From the NCBI GenBank assembly GCA_942159475.1, contig OW804096.1, positions 41,911,744 through 41,975,743 of the forward strand: a DNA stretch of 64,000 nt. The letters are read 5' to 3'. Shown here in pieces: positions 27,115 through 40,533 of this stretch (position 1 is the stretch's first letter; every line of letters starts with the position of its first letter). Position numbers and translations under genes: made by a program. This stretch comes from Sthenelais limicola. Taxonomy: Eukaryota > Annelida > Polychaeta > Phyllodocida > Sigalionidae. A model generated the notes under the pieces. The model worked only from the letters and a program-made list of their open reading frames with translations, searched no databases and was not told the origin of the DNA.

Positions 27115-29977
27115 AGCAAACCAAAAATAAATACAGCCTCGGTAGATACATTTCATCTGGGGCTTTGCCCTAGCATTCATCTAGGGAAATGAACCAAATA
27201 ATCACACCCATTCGGTCACGTTTGAAAATTGAAATATTATGGACTACAATTGGCAGCAGTGAAAAGGCACAGATCTATATCTTTTCAACAATTGACAATA
27301 GGAAATTGAGAAGCGGGCGTTTAGGTTCCACTCAACCTGTAATTGGAGGAGACTATTGGGAGTGTAGAAATAGAGCACATCCACCTTTTAAACACGGGTT
27401 TTATGTACTTTGCCAAGGCACAATTTGTAAAGACTCTATTTATGTGTCTCCTGAGTCATTTAAGTGCTCAATATTATGCATGACCAGAAATACCCTTAAA
27501 AAGAAAAAAATGTGAATTTGTTGCTACTTATATCGTGCTTCAAAAGCATCCTCGATGTAATGTAATTCCTGAATGAAAAAAATGATCTAACCTCTAAACT
27601 CTAAAATATATTATCTGACCGTGTATAGCCAATAGCGTCAAATGATTCAAGACCATTGTAACTCAGATTTTGAACATGGACTCCAAGTCACTCTTAATCT
27701 GTTAGTAAGTATATAATAATGTAATTAGTCAATACAATATAACATTTCGCATATATATTATGTAGTATAGCTATGGAGCCTTACCTTGGATTTTTGTTCT
27801 TTGTTGGATCATAGGAATTGAGAAGTGTATATTTTATTGAATATTATTGTACCACATAAACTACTTAGAATTTAAGAGACATTTATGTCAACCATTGACC
27901 ATGCATTTGCATCGAAATGCACAAAGGATTTCTTGTCCGAATTCTTCAAGAAATATATCTCAGTGTTTACGAGGATCAGTCAATTGTGGCCTGGTTTTCA
28001 CTTCGTCTTTAGGGTATCAGGGTTTATGGAAAGATATATCACCTGTTACAGGGGGAGGAATGAGATGGAATGGGACGATTAAACTAAGGATGGAGATAGA
28101 ATGACGAGTAAAATAAAGAATACATTTTGTAAATAAGTGGGTGAATAAGGAAGAAGTACCAAAATCAAATGTTTTAATTTAATTAGTTTTAATTCTCTTC
28201 CCTCTTTGAATACTGGATTAGAGCTGTTACATATTGTGTGAGTCTGGTCCAGTTTCTCGGATTATGGATTTTTTTTTTTGAGATTGTCACTCAGCGGTCG
28301 TGCAGGTTAGGTGTAACAAGCTTCGTCTACCTACTAAAATCAAATGATATTAAAGTTTTTGTTTTTGGTCAGAAAATTTGGAGGACGGAAATGTCACACA
28401 GGTTAATAAACAGGGAAATTTCCCTTATTAGACTGTACAATTATTGCTTCAATTTGCGAATAGTGCAGTGATATTTTACGTTCCCTCAAGTATCATGTGT
28501 GATCACACTTGTATCATAAACATGGATAATAATGTCCCTATCAGAATTAATCTCTGTTACCTTGTGGAAATATGTGGGTATTCAACCCAGTAAATACAGC
28601 AAAGTATGAGCAAAAATAATTAAAAATCTAAAGTTTGCACCCACGAACCAAGAATTAAGCTAAACTTCATGCACATTCTTTGTTATCTCAAATATGTAGA
28701 GTCACTAATATATTAAACCTAATGCTCATTTGTATTCCGAATTAAGTTTCTGAATTATTCACAGGACCATGAAAGTCTAGCTCATTAAACAACCGTGATG
28801 CTCTAGCAAACATGCTATGCTAGGATTCTAGATTAGCTGAATGACAAATACACCACAATCTCTTTTTCGCCTCTTCTATTGTTCTCATCAGATGTATAAT
28901 TCATACAATTACATAATAGGAAATGAGATATTCATGGTAGTATGGTGGTGTGTATAATATTATATGATTATACTACAGCTAGGGGCCCGATGCATGACAA
29001 ATCATTACTTAATATTTTCCTTCATTGCTGGTTAGGAACTTTCAGTAAAAACATTTGCTATATACAGACAAGGCTAACTTGTATTCCTACAGTAGGAATT
29101 TTCTACCTAAGCAAGGAAAAATAGCTTAGCAAGGAACATTTTAATAAAGATTTCTCTTACAACAGGCCACAGTACATGTATATTATTCGATGAACGTAAC
29201 ATCATCTTATTTGCACTTGCCCATGCAGAAACTAATTCACCGAAAAATAATGTTGATTCTGGAATAATTGCAATTATGATTGTCGTCCTAGATTACATTA
29301 TTACGCACTACTCGATTTTTTTCACCCGCGTCATCATAATCATATACGTACCACATCTCATAAATGAGCCATTTCACGCATAAAAATGAACATGACCTTT
29401 AAAAACATCGTATTTCAACCAATCACACACATGTACATCATTATTATCACGTGGGTTGGAGCATAAAAGTCAAGGACGACTGGGGAAAAAATCAGATTTC
29501 AAGTAGAGAGGGAAGAATTGAACAGGAATTGTTGAGCACCATTTGGATGGTTTGGTCCCTGTGAATTCAAAAGAACAATTAGTTGAGTTCTTTATTTTTA
29601 ATGAATTCTTCCCGTGCAACCTTCGGATATTGTGAGTTCCATTTATTTTACCAATTGTTTTGCATGGCTTCTACTTTGTGCCAGCGATTATTGTGATTTA
29701 ATTTGATTTGTTTGTGTACTGTGTATAGCCTAGACTAGGCGCTCCTGAGCTGAATATGCTGCCTCCCCCTCTAGAGAGAGAAGACATTTCCTTTCCCACA
29801 AAAGGGATAGGTATTGCATCATCGTTATTATTATTTGTGTTTATTTGTGAGGAAAAGGACATCACTTGCCTTCCTTATAGTTTGGTTTCCTTACATATTG
29901 ACCACGGTATTTGGGGTTTCTTGACTATTAATCCAGTCCATTCATTATATTTATATACGAATAGACTGGATATAGCC
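27115..29977. other. unique DNA with a few protein-like short frames and a promoter-like cluster
   Basis: No gene assigned. Two plus-strand frames have protein-like composition: 27189-27515 (108 codons, Lys/Arg-rich end) and 27885-28082 (65 codons, aromatic-rich). Neither has a recognised domain or convincing splice borders. At 29419-29469 a CCAAT box, a CACGTG E-box and a CATAAAAG word lie in the order expected of a core promoter, and a GTGAGT donor-like word follows at 29632. Confidence 0.4.
29419..29469 (+). promoter_or_regulatory. possible core promoter (CCAAT, E-box, TATA-like)
   Basis: CCAAT at 29419-29423, CACGTG at 29448-29453 and the TATA-like CATAAAAG at 29462-29469 fall within 51 bp in a typical polymerase II order. 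A start about 25-30 bases downstream would fall near 29490-29500. GTGAGT at 29632 could be the first 5' splice site, giving a leader of about 140 bases. Each motif is common by chance in this base composition, so the call is weak. Confidence 0.2.
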
Positions 29978-29990
29978 AGAAACAAGAAAT

Positions 29991-30123
29991 AAGTAGACCT
30001 GCCAGCCTGGGGACCGTTGCTCCGTTTCTCGCTAACTATTTCCCATTGAAAGTGTGTGGGAAAATAGTTAGCGAGAAACGGAGCAACGGGCCCCAGCTGC
30101 TTCATATGTGAACAGGTCTACTT
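29991..30123. mobile_element. long inverted-repeat element (hairpin MITE)
   Basis: The outer arms AAGTAGACCTG and CAGGTCTACTT bound a nearly perfect hairpin. The core stem pairs 30014-30045 with 30057-30089 over about 32 bp with one bulged A, around an 11-base loop. Between core and ends the arms also match (CAGC, GGGG), with about 12 extra bases in the right arm. AGAAACAAG and CTTGTTTCT just outside may extend the inverted repeat to about 29978-30131. I found no clear target duplication. Such near-identical arms suggest a young foldback-type MITE or a locus giving hairpin RNA. Confidence 0.7.
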
Positions 30124-30131
30124 GTTTCTTC

Positions 30132-33100
30132 TATGGATATACTCAAGTATTGAATATTCATTGGTGATTCATTGTTTTGTATTGATTATTATCTAATGAG
30201 CCAGCATCGAGTTCATTACCATAGCCTATTTTGAAAGATCTTTAGACTACCTTTGGATTATCTAGAATTATCACTGGTATCATCCTAGAATTCTACATCT
30301 AAATATCTATTGGTTTTAGTCTCTAACACCCTTAATTATTATTGCATCAACTCATCATATCGTATTTGAGTATCTGCATATCAATGCTTATTAAAACAGG
30401 ATAAAAGGTTTGATATTGTCATTATTACAACCCTGCTAAAATCGAATATCATTCTTATTTATCATATATATAATATATTGTCATTGTTCTAGCTTCTCCC
30501 CTTTACGTGTATACATACCTCCCCTGTACACGACGGAACCTGTTGAATTCCCTCAATAAAAGCCAGTCAGAGAAAGCTTAAGATATACTATTCATCATTT
30601 ACTTCATATATTCAATTTCTCATGAAACAGATGGTTTGATGTCAATTTCCTCAAACAGGATCATCCCTCGAATGGTCTGCTAGTTTATAAGAGTATACCC
30701 TAGATTGGATCTTATAGTGGAGAAGGTTTTAGCCACTGAGTTGTGTTTAGCGTCAACTAATTTGAAGCTTCCACGCATGGAATTATAGAGGGTGAAGAGA
30801 GGTTGTCCATGCCAAGCCCTCCTATCTCATCACGCTTAATCAAGCCTGCTGGCTCCCCAGCGACCAGTGTCAGCAGGTCTATAGAAAGGTCCTCAGTTAT
30901 TGGAAGAGGCTGTACTATTCTGACTCAGAAATTCTAGATGACAGTTGTATGTACAAGGCGAACGATCCAATAACTGTTTTGCCGCGAATATATTATAGTA
31001 GAGACATTGCATGTAGGGATGTGATGGGAAAACCTATAACTTGGAGAAAAATGCTTATAAATAGGTCATGTTTTGGGGCTAATTCGGAGACTAATCTATA
31101 GAAATTATATGATATGTATGCTTGTTGCTTTTGTAAAATGACTGTGGGATATTTGCATGCTCCAAATGAATATAATTATTATGATCAATGAAAGGGGGAA
31201 GAATGTGTCAGCTGCCAACATACATGCCTAGAGGTTGTCTCCTTATAACAGACTAAATGGAGGTGCTTTGTAGAATAAGAACATTTCGTCTCATTAGTAT
31301 ATTGAAGAAGGATTAACAGTGCCCATATTGCAATCTCACTGCATTTAACATAGAATATCTGTACAAAGTGTTTTTTGTGATAAATGCCCGAATATTAATA
31401 TGATAATAGTATTTACACTTGCCGTGCATATACAACATCGCTTGCCCAATACCCATGAGACACCCTAGCGTCTTTGAAGCAGGTGAGCTGGAGAATATGT
31501 TAATTTTCCATTGGTAACGAAAAAACCTCCATGTAATTCGATTGAACACCGAATACCACATGGTAGCGAGATTTTTTTCTCGAGCTGTCGAAGCAGTCAT
31601 TTGTCATACATGGTAAATGATGTATTATATTAAAAAGGCAAGGCGAAGAGAAAGAAATGACATATTCGACAAAAATGGCAGCTGTACTCGGTGTTATTAA
31701 AGGCAAAAACAGTTTTCATTCTCAAAACAGAAGAGAAGACAGTCAAAAGTGCACTAATATAAACGACATTTCATGTTTAAACTTGTATGTTTAACAAAGG
31801 GCGACCGTTCTTGAATATAATGTATAAATTCTTATTCTTTAGTTGTGCTTTTGTGTTGGCGTAGTGAATTAATAGAAGTACTGTCACCAAAAGGTCAAAG
31901 TGAATCACTTAAGTTCGTCTCACTGGGCAGGTTTTCATTTGAGAACAAACAAGAATTCCATTCAAGATAGTAATGTCTCCGATTCAGCTAATTCATCACA
32001 GAAGAGTTTGCTTGGGAATGAAGAGGAATGGTTTGGCCATTTGGGAATCAATCGGAAGTAGTTTCGACGGAAGAAAGGATTACTTTAAAGGAAAGGCAAT
32101 CTTCACTGTCCTGTAATATTTAGTCCATTCATTAACCTAAAATTTGAGTGACATAAATTGAGACAAAAGACATGTCAAGGAAAAGAACTGTAATTTCCTC
32201 TATGAAAAAATTGTAAACGTTAGAACTGCGCTCTTTTGCTGGTACCTTTCTCTTCCTGTGTGTGGCAAGAACGAGTTACCTGCAAGCCTTTCGCCTTGCG
32301 TCTCTCCATGTTTCCACATAGACAAAGTAAAAGGCTCCTCTTTGTGTGATAATGAAATCTTAAGGCACCTGCTTTCATGTCCTGTAATTTGAGAGGTGTG
32401 TAGCTCAAACGGTTCATCGTAAAGGGAAATGTATCATGCATAACTAATTAGTCGTTGTAAAGGCTCCTGTTTCATTTTTACTGCTATGTATTTTGTGATC
32501 CAAGGTTTCCATTGATTAATCAAGCGATATATACACTCCAAGTAGTAGACTGATATATATAATTCTCTTTAAAATGTCGATCAAAGAGCACAGTGTGACC
32601 AATACATTCGCATTTCAAAAAGAACTTTACAACAGGAAAATGTAGTTGTAGTTCAAATTCTCGCCAATACTACATTTCTGTGTAAAAGAATTGGGTATTT
32701 TAGGGCAGAAATGAGATTTTCATTTGTTTTGTTGACCTCAAAGTCCCTATCCTGATGTTCACTCAAATGACAAGAAGCAATTAGCATGAGCGACTCAAGA
32801 CGTTGCATGTGTATATGTCTGACACCAGAGGCTGACGGTTATATAAATTATATAAAACCAAACGTCTGGCGTGTGGGCGTAAGGAGGCCTGTTTCGTTTA
32901 GTCAACTCAGAAATTAAGCTCCGGATTTAAGCGTGGAAAATCTGCGAGCATATATATCTTTAGTATACGGCCCCATTGGAGTGTACGATGGATTCACTCA
33001 CTATAATAATAGGGAAAAGGCTATTAACGACAGTGCATGGGTATTGAGTATCGACCAATGAACACCATTTCCCTTTAATCACCATTATTGCACTGATTAA

Positions 33101-33900
33101 AAACGACTGTCTAATTTCTTCTCTCATGGAACATCACAGCCCAAGCGTTTTCACAGATCTGGCTGCGTCAGCTCGATTTAATGAAATTTAAAACTCCGTC
33201 GTTCTACTCTCTGGGAGTGCATATTAATAAGGAACAACGGACCAGTTTCGGCTAATTTTTTTCATACAAAACGGCGAGTACCGCCCAAAAGAAGTAAAAA
33301 CGCGGCAGGGCTGATGCGATCCCATACGCATGAACATGTCAATGAGTGCGAAGACCAATCTTCGCAATTAGATAAAGAAATCCATCCGTAGATGAGAAAT
33401 CAGTTTGTTAATGTGGTGAAATCTGGTGTTTTATTGGCATATCAGCCTAATGGGCCAAATGAATAAATCTGCATCTGCTGTACGAGTTCGAGGAACGACG
33501 ATAATCTGATTTCTTATCTTATCTTTGGAGAGCAACATCGGAAGTCCCGCTCATGGAGATGTCCAATTTTAGCGAAGGGCAAAAAGTGCAGCAAAGGCTA
33601 AAAATGCAGCCGATGGCACTTTCAGGACCAAATTTCGCCGAAAACCCAGTAGAACTCAAGTCTAGCGTTTCAGTTATTCTTAAATTGATGGTTTTCTTTC
33701 TCAACAGTTGGGACTTGAGTACAAGTTGAGTTTACTAACGCGAATTCCTTACGTGCCTTGTAATTAATTTGTTCAGAATAAATGCCCTCACGTGCGGTCC
33801 CTTTTTCCTCAGTCTTTTTATATCAAGTAGGAGAATTGATCTGAGTCAAACCTCAGGTGGACAATTTAAACAATGTCCTGATCACTGATTCACGGTCGTG
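30132..33900. other. unique DNA, no gene seen
   Basis: Nothing assignable. A poly(A)-like AATAAA occurs at about 30555. TTATATAA is repeated back to back around a single A at about 32841-32857, making a symmetric AT-rich site. The sequence between about 33060 and 33720 is of mixed composition, repeat-free and contains homeodomain/POU-like words (CAATTAG, ATGCATAT-type). That could suit a regulatory element, but this cannot be judged without comparison. Confidence 0.45.
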
Positions 33901-34180
33901 ACTGGGGGGTTCTGGCTACATATGTGTGTGTGGGGATGTGTGGGGGGCAGTTAAGAGAGGTGAACGATGATTTTGGATAGGACTCAGGGGTTGGGAAATA
34001 GTGGGAGGAGAGCCTAAACTGAGGGGAGTGGGGAGGATGGGGATAAAGAAAGTTCAGCAACTAACAAGTGGACAAGAAGAAGATGGAAGAGGAGAAGGAG
34101 CTGGCAGTGTGGTGAATTCAGGTGGTGGACGGGGATGATGATGATGAGGAGGAGGAGGCGGTGATAGTGAGAAAGTGCTT
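33901..34180 (+). repeat. purine-rich, G-rich tract with GAT/GAG microsatellite
   Basis: A long plus-strand purine bias includes GTGTGTGTGGGG and GGGGGG runs (33905-33950), several GGGG runs at 33985-34045, GAAGAAGATGGAAGAGGAG, and a GATGATGATGATGAGGAGGAGGAGG microsatellite at 34134-34158. The overlapping minus-strand frame (34352-34014) owes its Leu/Ile/Pro-rich translation to this tract and is not credible coding. Purine tracts like this can form triplex or R-loop structures. Confidence 0.7.
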
Positions 34181-35370
34181 TGTATGAGATATAGTTCCGA
34201 ACACGTGCGTGTGGTGGAGACACCATAAACCGAAGCCCACCAGTGATCACAGACAACCTACTGGGGCTAACAAAGCCGAGGGGTTGCATGCGGCCGGCCT
34301 CCTTCATGCGCCATGAGCCTCGTGGCTGAGACCCATGGTAGCGAGAGAGCAAGCGACACTTTCACTTCTACTGCTACGACTACATCGGGTCCAAGTAGGA
34401 ATTTACTCCTCCAGAAGAGGATAAGGGATGCTGCATCAGCCAGCCAGCCAGCAGACCATGAGCAGAATAAGAAGAAGGGCCAGCTCCAAACAAGGAACAG
34501 CTGTTCTCACTGAGGACTAGCATTTTACCACATTATTATTTTCCGGGCGAGCCCACATTTATCTAGATCCAATTATACTACTCGCGTATCAAGTGTATCC
34601 TCTCAACGTTTCAGCGCTTCCTAAAGCCCAGCAAGATACGAATCGGGAAATGAAGCTCCACTGAGGACGGATTGAAGATTATTCCAACTTTGGAGGCCTT
34701 TGTCATACAGCCACTTCTCTTGAAAAGCGCGACCATGTGAAAGAGCGTCCTGCTGGACTGTTTAGTTGTCCTGCTTCAGCTCCCAGTTCAACTGCATGTG
34801 TATTCAGCTTGGTGCCTCATTCCACAGGTACCAACCACTCCAATGAGGCCTCTCTGTCTCTTCCTTTCCTTCCTATATATCCATCTACCTACCTTATAGT
34901 AGTAAAGGAAATTGACATTTCCCATCTTGACTGGTCCGTGTGACAGGACCTTTTAAAGCAAACTTCATCAGGAAAGCTAACATGTTGCTGTCATCTGATG
35001 TTTCCGAGGTGGGAGGATTTCCCCCAAATGATCCAGATTTTGTGTGAAAGGAAAACATTGCCTATCGGCGCCGAGAAGCAATGACGACGTCGCGCCTTGA
35101 ATTGCGATTCGTGGGCAGTGTGTAAAACTAACTCTATGGAGTGTGACAGTGGCTGGAGGATAGAGGCTGCTAACCTGAGAAGGAATACCAGTCTTCTGCA
35201 GAAGAAAAGCTCCAACAACCACATGAGAAACCTGGGAGGAGATCAAGCGGAGAGGGTGAGCTATTGCCTAATTCCATTATCTTTTAACACAAGAAGAGTT
35301 GCCCTCTTATCTGACCTAGCTGCCACCAAACCATTAGCACCCGTGCGACAATGTTGAAGAAGAATATATC
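34181..35370. other. GC-richer island downstream of the purine tract
   Basis: This stretch has clearly higher GC and more CpG than its surroundings, for example around 34270-34350 and 35060-35110. Three plus-strand frames lie here: 34313 (Ser/Thr-rich), 34737 and 35097. A donor-like GAGAGG/GTGAGC is at about 35255, inside the last. None encodes a recognised protein. The combination would suit a promoter plus 5' untranslated exon or a non-coding transcript, but base composition is the main evidence. Confidence 0.3.
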
Positions 35371-36478
35371 CCCGCCCACGCATATTATCGTAAGCGATTA
35401 TCAATACGTATATTGACCCATGCCTGGTTTGACCTGGTTTATAGTAACTTAAAGTACGGGGCTGAGATAATCGAATGCGCGTCAGGTGGCTAAGTTAACT
35501 AATAACTGAGATAAATTACCAAATAGCAATTATTGATATACATCATATCCACCTATTCACTCTGTATGAATAGCCCGCCCGGTCCAAGCCTCTTTTAAAT
35601 AGAATGAATTCTACAGCAGGCAGTTGTATCCAATAGAAATGAATGAGTTTATGTTCGTGCTATGGCCAAGAGCTAACATTATTGTAAAATAAGACATCTC
35701 TGAACTCTGAATAAAACTCTGAATAAAACGATTGTCCTTGTCAATGCAGATTTAATATGATATATTAGAAAACACCTAATGTATTTCCTAAGGTGCTGCT
35801 CGGCCACCTATAACTGACATCTTTCATCCCCTTTTATGCATTCATCTCACTAATAGATGTTTTAAGTTTTGTAATAAAATGAATATGAGTTCATTTAAAG
35901 TGACATTTTAACACACTACCTAAATGCAACGGCAAATGTAACTCCTTTCAAGAATTTCAAAGTCTCTTTAAAACGCCTCCATCGACGACTGCATGGGCAT
36001 TTTGGAGATCTATTATGCACACTCTACTGTCAATTAAACAAGTAACTCGCGAAGTTTAAATGGGGTGCTTCTTTCCAATATATATGTCATGGCACGAAAG
36101 CCTCATTCCTCATAGCACTTTACCATAGAAAAAGTAATACAGCTTATACATCACACTAAACAATGAAGGCGTATATATGGCATAGGCCGACTTCTTCATG
36201 TCAATAGGATCGCTATTGCTCTTCCAGACTCAGAAACAGGGGCTTACTCAACATCAAAAGTAAAGAATGATAGTCAATAAAGATACAGTTCGTATCGAGT
36301 ATGATATTACCGACCTATATTACATTAAATATACAGAAAATATACGTAGGTAAACTATAAAAGGTAAACGTTAGAGGTTTATAGGGTAGATCGCTGTATA
36401 TATCTGTTAGGCGGAAGGTGTATTGGGTTTCATAAAAATGAACAATAAGGATTCGTTGCTGTTTTCTTAATCATACGA
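35371..36478. other. AT-rich DNA, no gene seen
   Basis: No gene and no repeat family member. CTCTGAATAAAA is duplicated in tandem at about 35701-35726. Nothing else stands out. Confidence 0.5.
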
Positions 36479-36510
36479 GCTTTCGACCTGACAGGGCCTT
36501 CTTCAGGTAT
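36420..36510 (-). mobile_element. possible Penelope-like element terminal fragment
   Basis: On the minus strand, 36508-36479 reads CCTGAAGAAGGCCCTGTCAGGTCGAAAGC and is followed by CTCGTATGATTAAGAAAACAGCAACGAATCC. From knowledge of the family, a CTGANGA...GAAA segment of this kind recurs at the ends of many Penelope-like retroelements, where it relates to hammerhead-ribozyme cores. Here GGCC and GGTC can pair as a short stem, but an extra A and a missing cleavage strand mean no active ribozyme is visible. No reverse transcriptase or GIY-YIG frame is seen nearby. Confidence 0.3.
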
Positions 36511-39500
36511 ACATACGTAAATCTATAAAAGGTACAGAAGGATTCTGGTTGGGGATTATATCCCTAAGCTATATACTTCAGGACATAATGATAGTAGATT
36601 ATCGAAGGATACTTAATACAAATCTTATTAGTTGGATTAAGCGAATATAATATGTGGGGAGATCTATATCGCCATCTTATTACTGATATTACTATGAGGG
36701 CGGGCAAACGTTACGCAGATTCATGATATAGGAATCCTATAATTGGCTGCTTAGTACCACTAAGGTAATTCTGCTGTCCGTATTAAGGAGTTGACTATTG
36801 TAGGAATAGCACAATAAAGCTAATGTTTCAGCAGTTCAGACACGAGTCTCTTCACCATGAATATTCAATACGTCCTGAGAACGCTGGCAGTAATGAGCGA
36901 CCGGTAATCAGGTCTTAGTTAAGTCACCCTTGAGTCATTTATTAAGGTGATCGGGATTGGCAGAGGTATGCACTTCCCTCTAGAAGAGAGGCGCAATGTC
37001 TATATCCCAGCCTAAGAGTAACGCATCCTTTAACTCGAAATATCAAACGGAGGCCTAGGGATGGGATGGTGTGCTGAAGGAAGGCTTTAATTAACATCTT
37101 CTCATGTCATTTTTTATAGTGGTTCAGGGGCTATCACTTCAGGATTGCACACGGTTAAGCAATGCATTATGCACCTTCACATAGTAATGATACCAGTTTG
37201 AAGTAGAGCGTCCAGCATGTCCATTGCAAGAGAAGGTTGCGTGGATAAGTACCCATGAAGGTCAATGGTCTTCTTCGAGCGTTATGATATCCAGACATTT
37301 CCATTTAGAGGGCCATATATCTACAAAATTGACTCCGACCTTTTTTCCTTAAGGATTCCATAGGTTGTCCAAAAGTACCTGTTCTCCATTCGGGGAAATT
37401 GCCCATAGAAAATAGTCTTTATGCGAGACATTATTGTTTTGACCCAGCCAAGCCAGGAAATTGCTACTGGTCTATTTGGCGTAACAAAAAGAGTATAAAA
37501 CACTATATAGGAAGTAAGCAGTGTGAATTATTTTTATTTGGAGTAGGATTTCTGCAGAATATCTTCTACGATTATTTTTAAACAGGAATGGCATTGCCAG
37601 TATCACTTTTGTCACCTGTATTATTTATAAGTGTATTTTTCATACTTTTCTAACCAAAGAAAATCAGATACAATGCATCAGTTTAAGAATATTACTTGAG
37701 AATATACTTACAATAAAACTGTTATTAGGTGGGGAACACTCTAGACCGACTGGCCGACGGAATTCGGTTGAAAATCGGCCAGAAGTGTCTGCTCACTGTC
37801 AAAATCCATCGATCTATGTTTGAATTTAATCGGTTGACCAACCATCGGATTTATATTCCCAAGTCGGTAGGTTGGTTGGCCCAGTATATAATTCCTGGTT
37901 TTAAGCTCAAATAATTATATTCCTATTTCTGATAAGCTTCAGCTCATCAACACATAATCAGACGGAAAGTTTTTAAAAGACTATATAAAGCCGGGAACAT
38001 TCAGTGAAGGTTCTTGTTCTATAAGCTATTACAATAACCTTTAGAGAGCTTTCACAATCGTATTTGAGAACTTTCATCTCGCATAGTAACTTTTATTTTC
38101 TATTGAACAAAATTCGCCTTATCAGTGGAATTACTATGCCTTCCGCCCATGAAAAGCAATATCGTTCCCAGAAAACGGACCAACTGTCCTATTACTTGAT
38201 AAGCCGATCACATACTTTAAAGGGATGGTCAATAGAAGATTTTAGGAGGTCACCGGCGTTTACACAGCGGGGTTTAACGTCAATGCAGTGTCTTTCATCA
38301 GATCAATAGCGAAAAATACACCACCCGAATGTGACTGACATTTTAAAACTACTATACACAAGAATAAACTTCTTTACAGAACCAGCTAGGCGATAGAGAA
38401 ATGAGGCAGTCCGTTAACTGCGTGTCCTTTCCAAAGAATCGGAGTTTACTGCAATAAAACATGCATGACATCTAGGGGTATTGTGAAATACACACTGCAT
38501 GCGGAAGCAGATGCCCCATTCATAGCGGTAGGCCTATACCTGACTATGCGAAAACTCACTGCACTTTCAATGTGATTAACATTTTAACTAAATTGTTCAA
38601 GCCAATTCAAAGGTGTCGCTTAACTAAGTATCCTTGTTCCGTAATGTATGAATGCAATTAACACATGACAGTTCCTTGGACAACAAACTTTAATTCAAGG
38701 AAATTCCACTCTTTTAAAAGCCGGTAAATGCCACGCATGCGCAGAAAGGACCTTTGAGGAGTTAAATGTATTGGAATGTGTGAAGGCAGATCCTGTGCTG
38801 TACCTTATGTTACCGATGTATTCATATTATATTATGCGTTGTATGACTGTGATGTATATTATCTCTATGATTGAGCGTTAATTCCTCTAAAGAGACAAAT
38901 TAATGACAAATGAGACCCGACTGGCTTCAAGTGCATTGTAAGCTTATACAGTAGCCATAATGTATTATCCTGCACTAGACACCATGCAGCAATCATTACA
39001 CGAGTATATATCTTTTCAATTGGTTGTAATCTTTACATATGCGCAAGGAATCTTCCAGCTTTATTTTTGAGAGTTTATGATAAAAAAGAATTCACGGTGA
39101 TGGCTTATCCTGTACCACTGTTTAATTGATGATAACAAACCCATAATTAAAGCTGAATGGATAACCTTAGCGATGATAAAATGAAAATATCGCTTTCAGT
39201 GAGGCGTGATGGAATTGGCTATGCATTATTCAATTCTGCAATAATGAGATTAATATTCTTCGGTAATTATATTAAGGACCGTTAGTCTTAGGGGAATCCA
39301 TATAGTGGGCTTCTGTGCGTAGCCTGTGAAAGATTCAAGCATAATTATTTCAAATGTCCGTTGAGAGGCCTCTATAAAGAACTTCAAGGTTGTGGGAAGG
39401 TATCGGAACAGAATTGTAGTAAGCTATTGCTACAGAAGCTATGTGATATGATACAATAACAAAATATTGCTTCAGGAGATGTTGAGTACAGATTCATCGA

Positions 39501-40533
39501 GGTTTACCTTACACAGTTGCGGGCCCTTCTATAGACGATACACCAGTCCTTACAGTTTAGCAGGGTGGATATACACTGTGACTTACTAACCCCTGCATGA
39601 GCTTATAATTTATTCACAATTCTAGCAGAGGGTTCAATTAGTGCAGGGAGAAAGTAAGAAGATTGAATAGCGAATGAGATGCATGTTGTAGATGGATGGG
39701 GTTCAAATAACATTCACTTGAGTTCACATTTCTTTTCAGTTACCCACTTAGTGGATTTATCCTGTCTTGTCTATCGCTCATCAACTGTGCAAAGTGAATA
39801 ATTTAGAATTCGGGTCACGTTGAAACAAGATTATCTTTGTTGACTCGTGAACCTATAGTCTCAGCATCCTGGGGATTCTACCGTTCTTTCTAGATCTGAT
39901 GTTATGAACCTCCGTGGGTACAAATACCGTAGCTGATATTCTGATTAGATTAGAGATCGGTGGCATTTTATCTAGGTGAGGGTATATGGAGGATATCTTT
40001 TATCCTGAAGGTGAAAGGGTGAAAGTGGCTTTTATGCGCGGGCCCTGGAATAGTTTTACAATGAATTGTCACAAAAAAAGGGTCTACAGCGAAGTCAAGA
40101 TATATTTATTCCATCAGTATAGCATTGAGAGTTGGATAATCATGATTTTATGGCTTTCTCCGTCAGTGACATGTGAGCCCATCTCTCTATATTAAAGAAG
40201 ACAATATCATCTGGAGTTATGGGTTATTTCGACGTCCTTGCACAGTGCTATAGTCCAGATAGAACCGCCAATATAACATATCATGATGTTGGGAGCATAC
40301 CGTATGGTACGTCTGATTAATTTGGCAGTAGGATATTGCGCTTTACTTAGTACGGCATTATGCAGTGTAAGATATATAACCCTTACTTGTCTTTGGAAGG
40401 TATCAATCTACATTTCCTATCGTAAAATATCTATTTCCCTATTAGGATGGCACTGGTTGAATAAATTGAAGATGGCGACAGTGCAACTTTGATATAGTAA
40501 TACAACATCTGACGCAGAAAATGAGCGTTTAAA
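36511..40533. other. unique AT-rich DNA, no gene seen
   Basis: About 4 kb with only short frames, none recognisable. Around 37740-37880 the words CGGTTGACCAACC and GGTTGGTTGGCC make a weak inverted arrangement. No terminal repeats, LTRs or RNA genes were found up to the small MITE at 40534. Confidence 0.5.

Noticed and set aside
34014..34352. 112-codon minus-strand frame as a membrane protein
   Set aside because: The Leu/Ile/Pro-rich translation comes from the purine-rich tract and the GAT/GAG microsatellite on the other strand.
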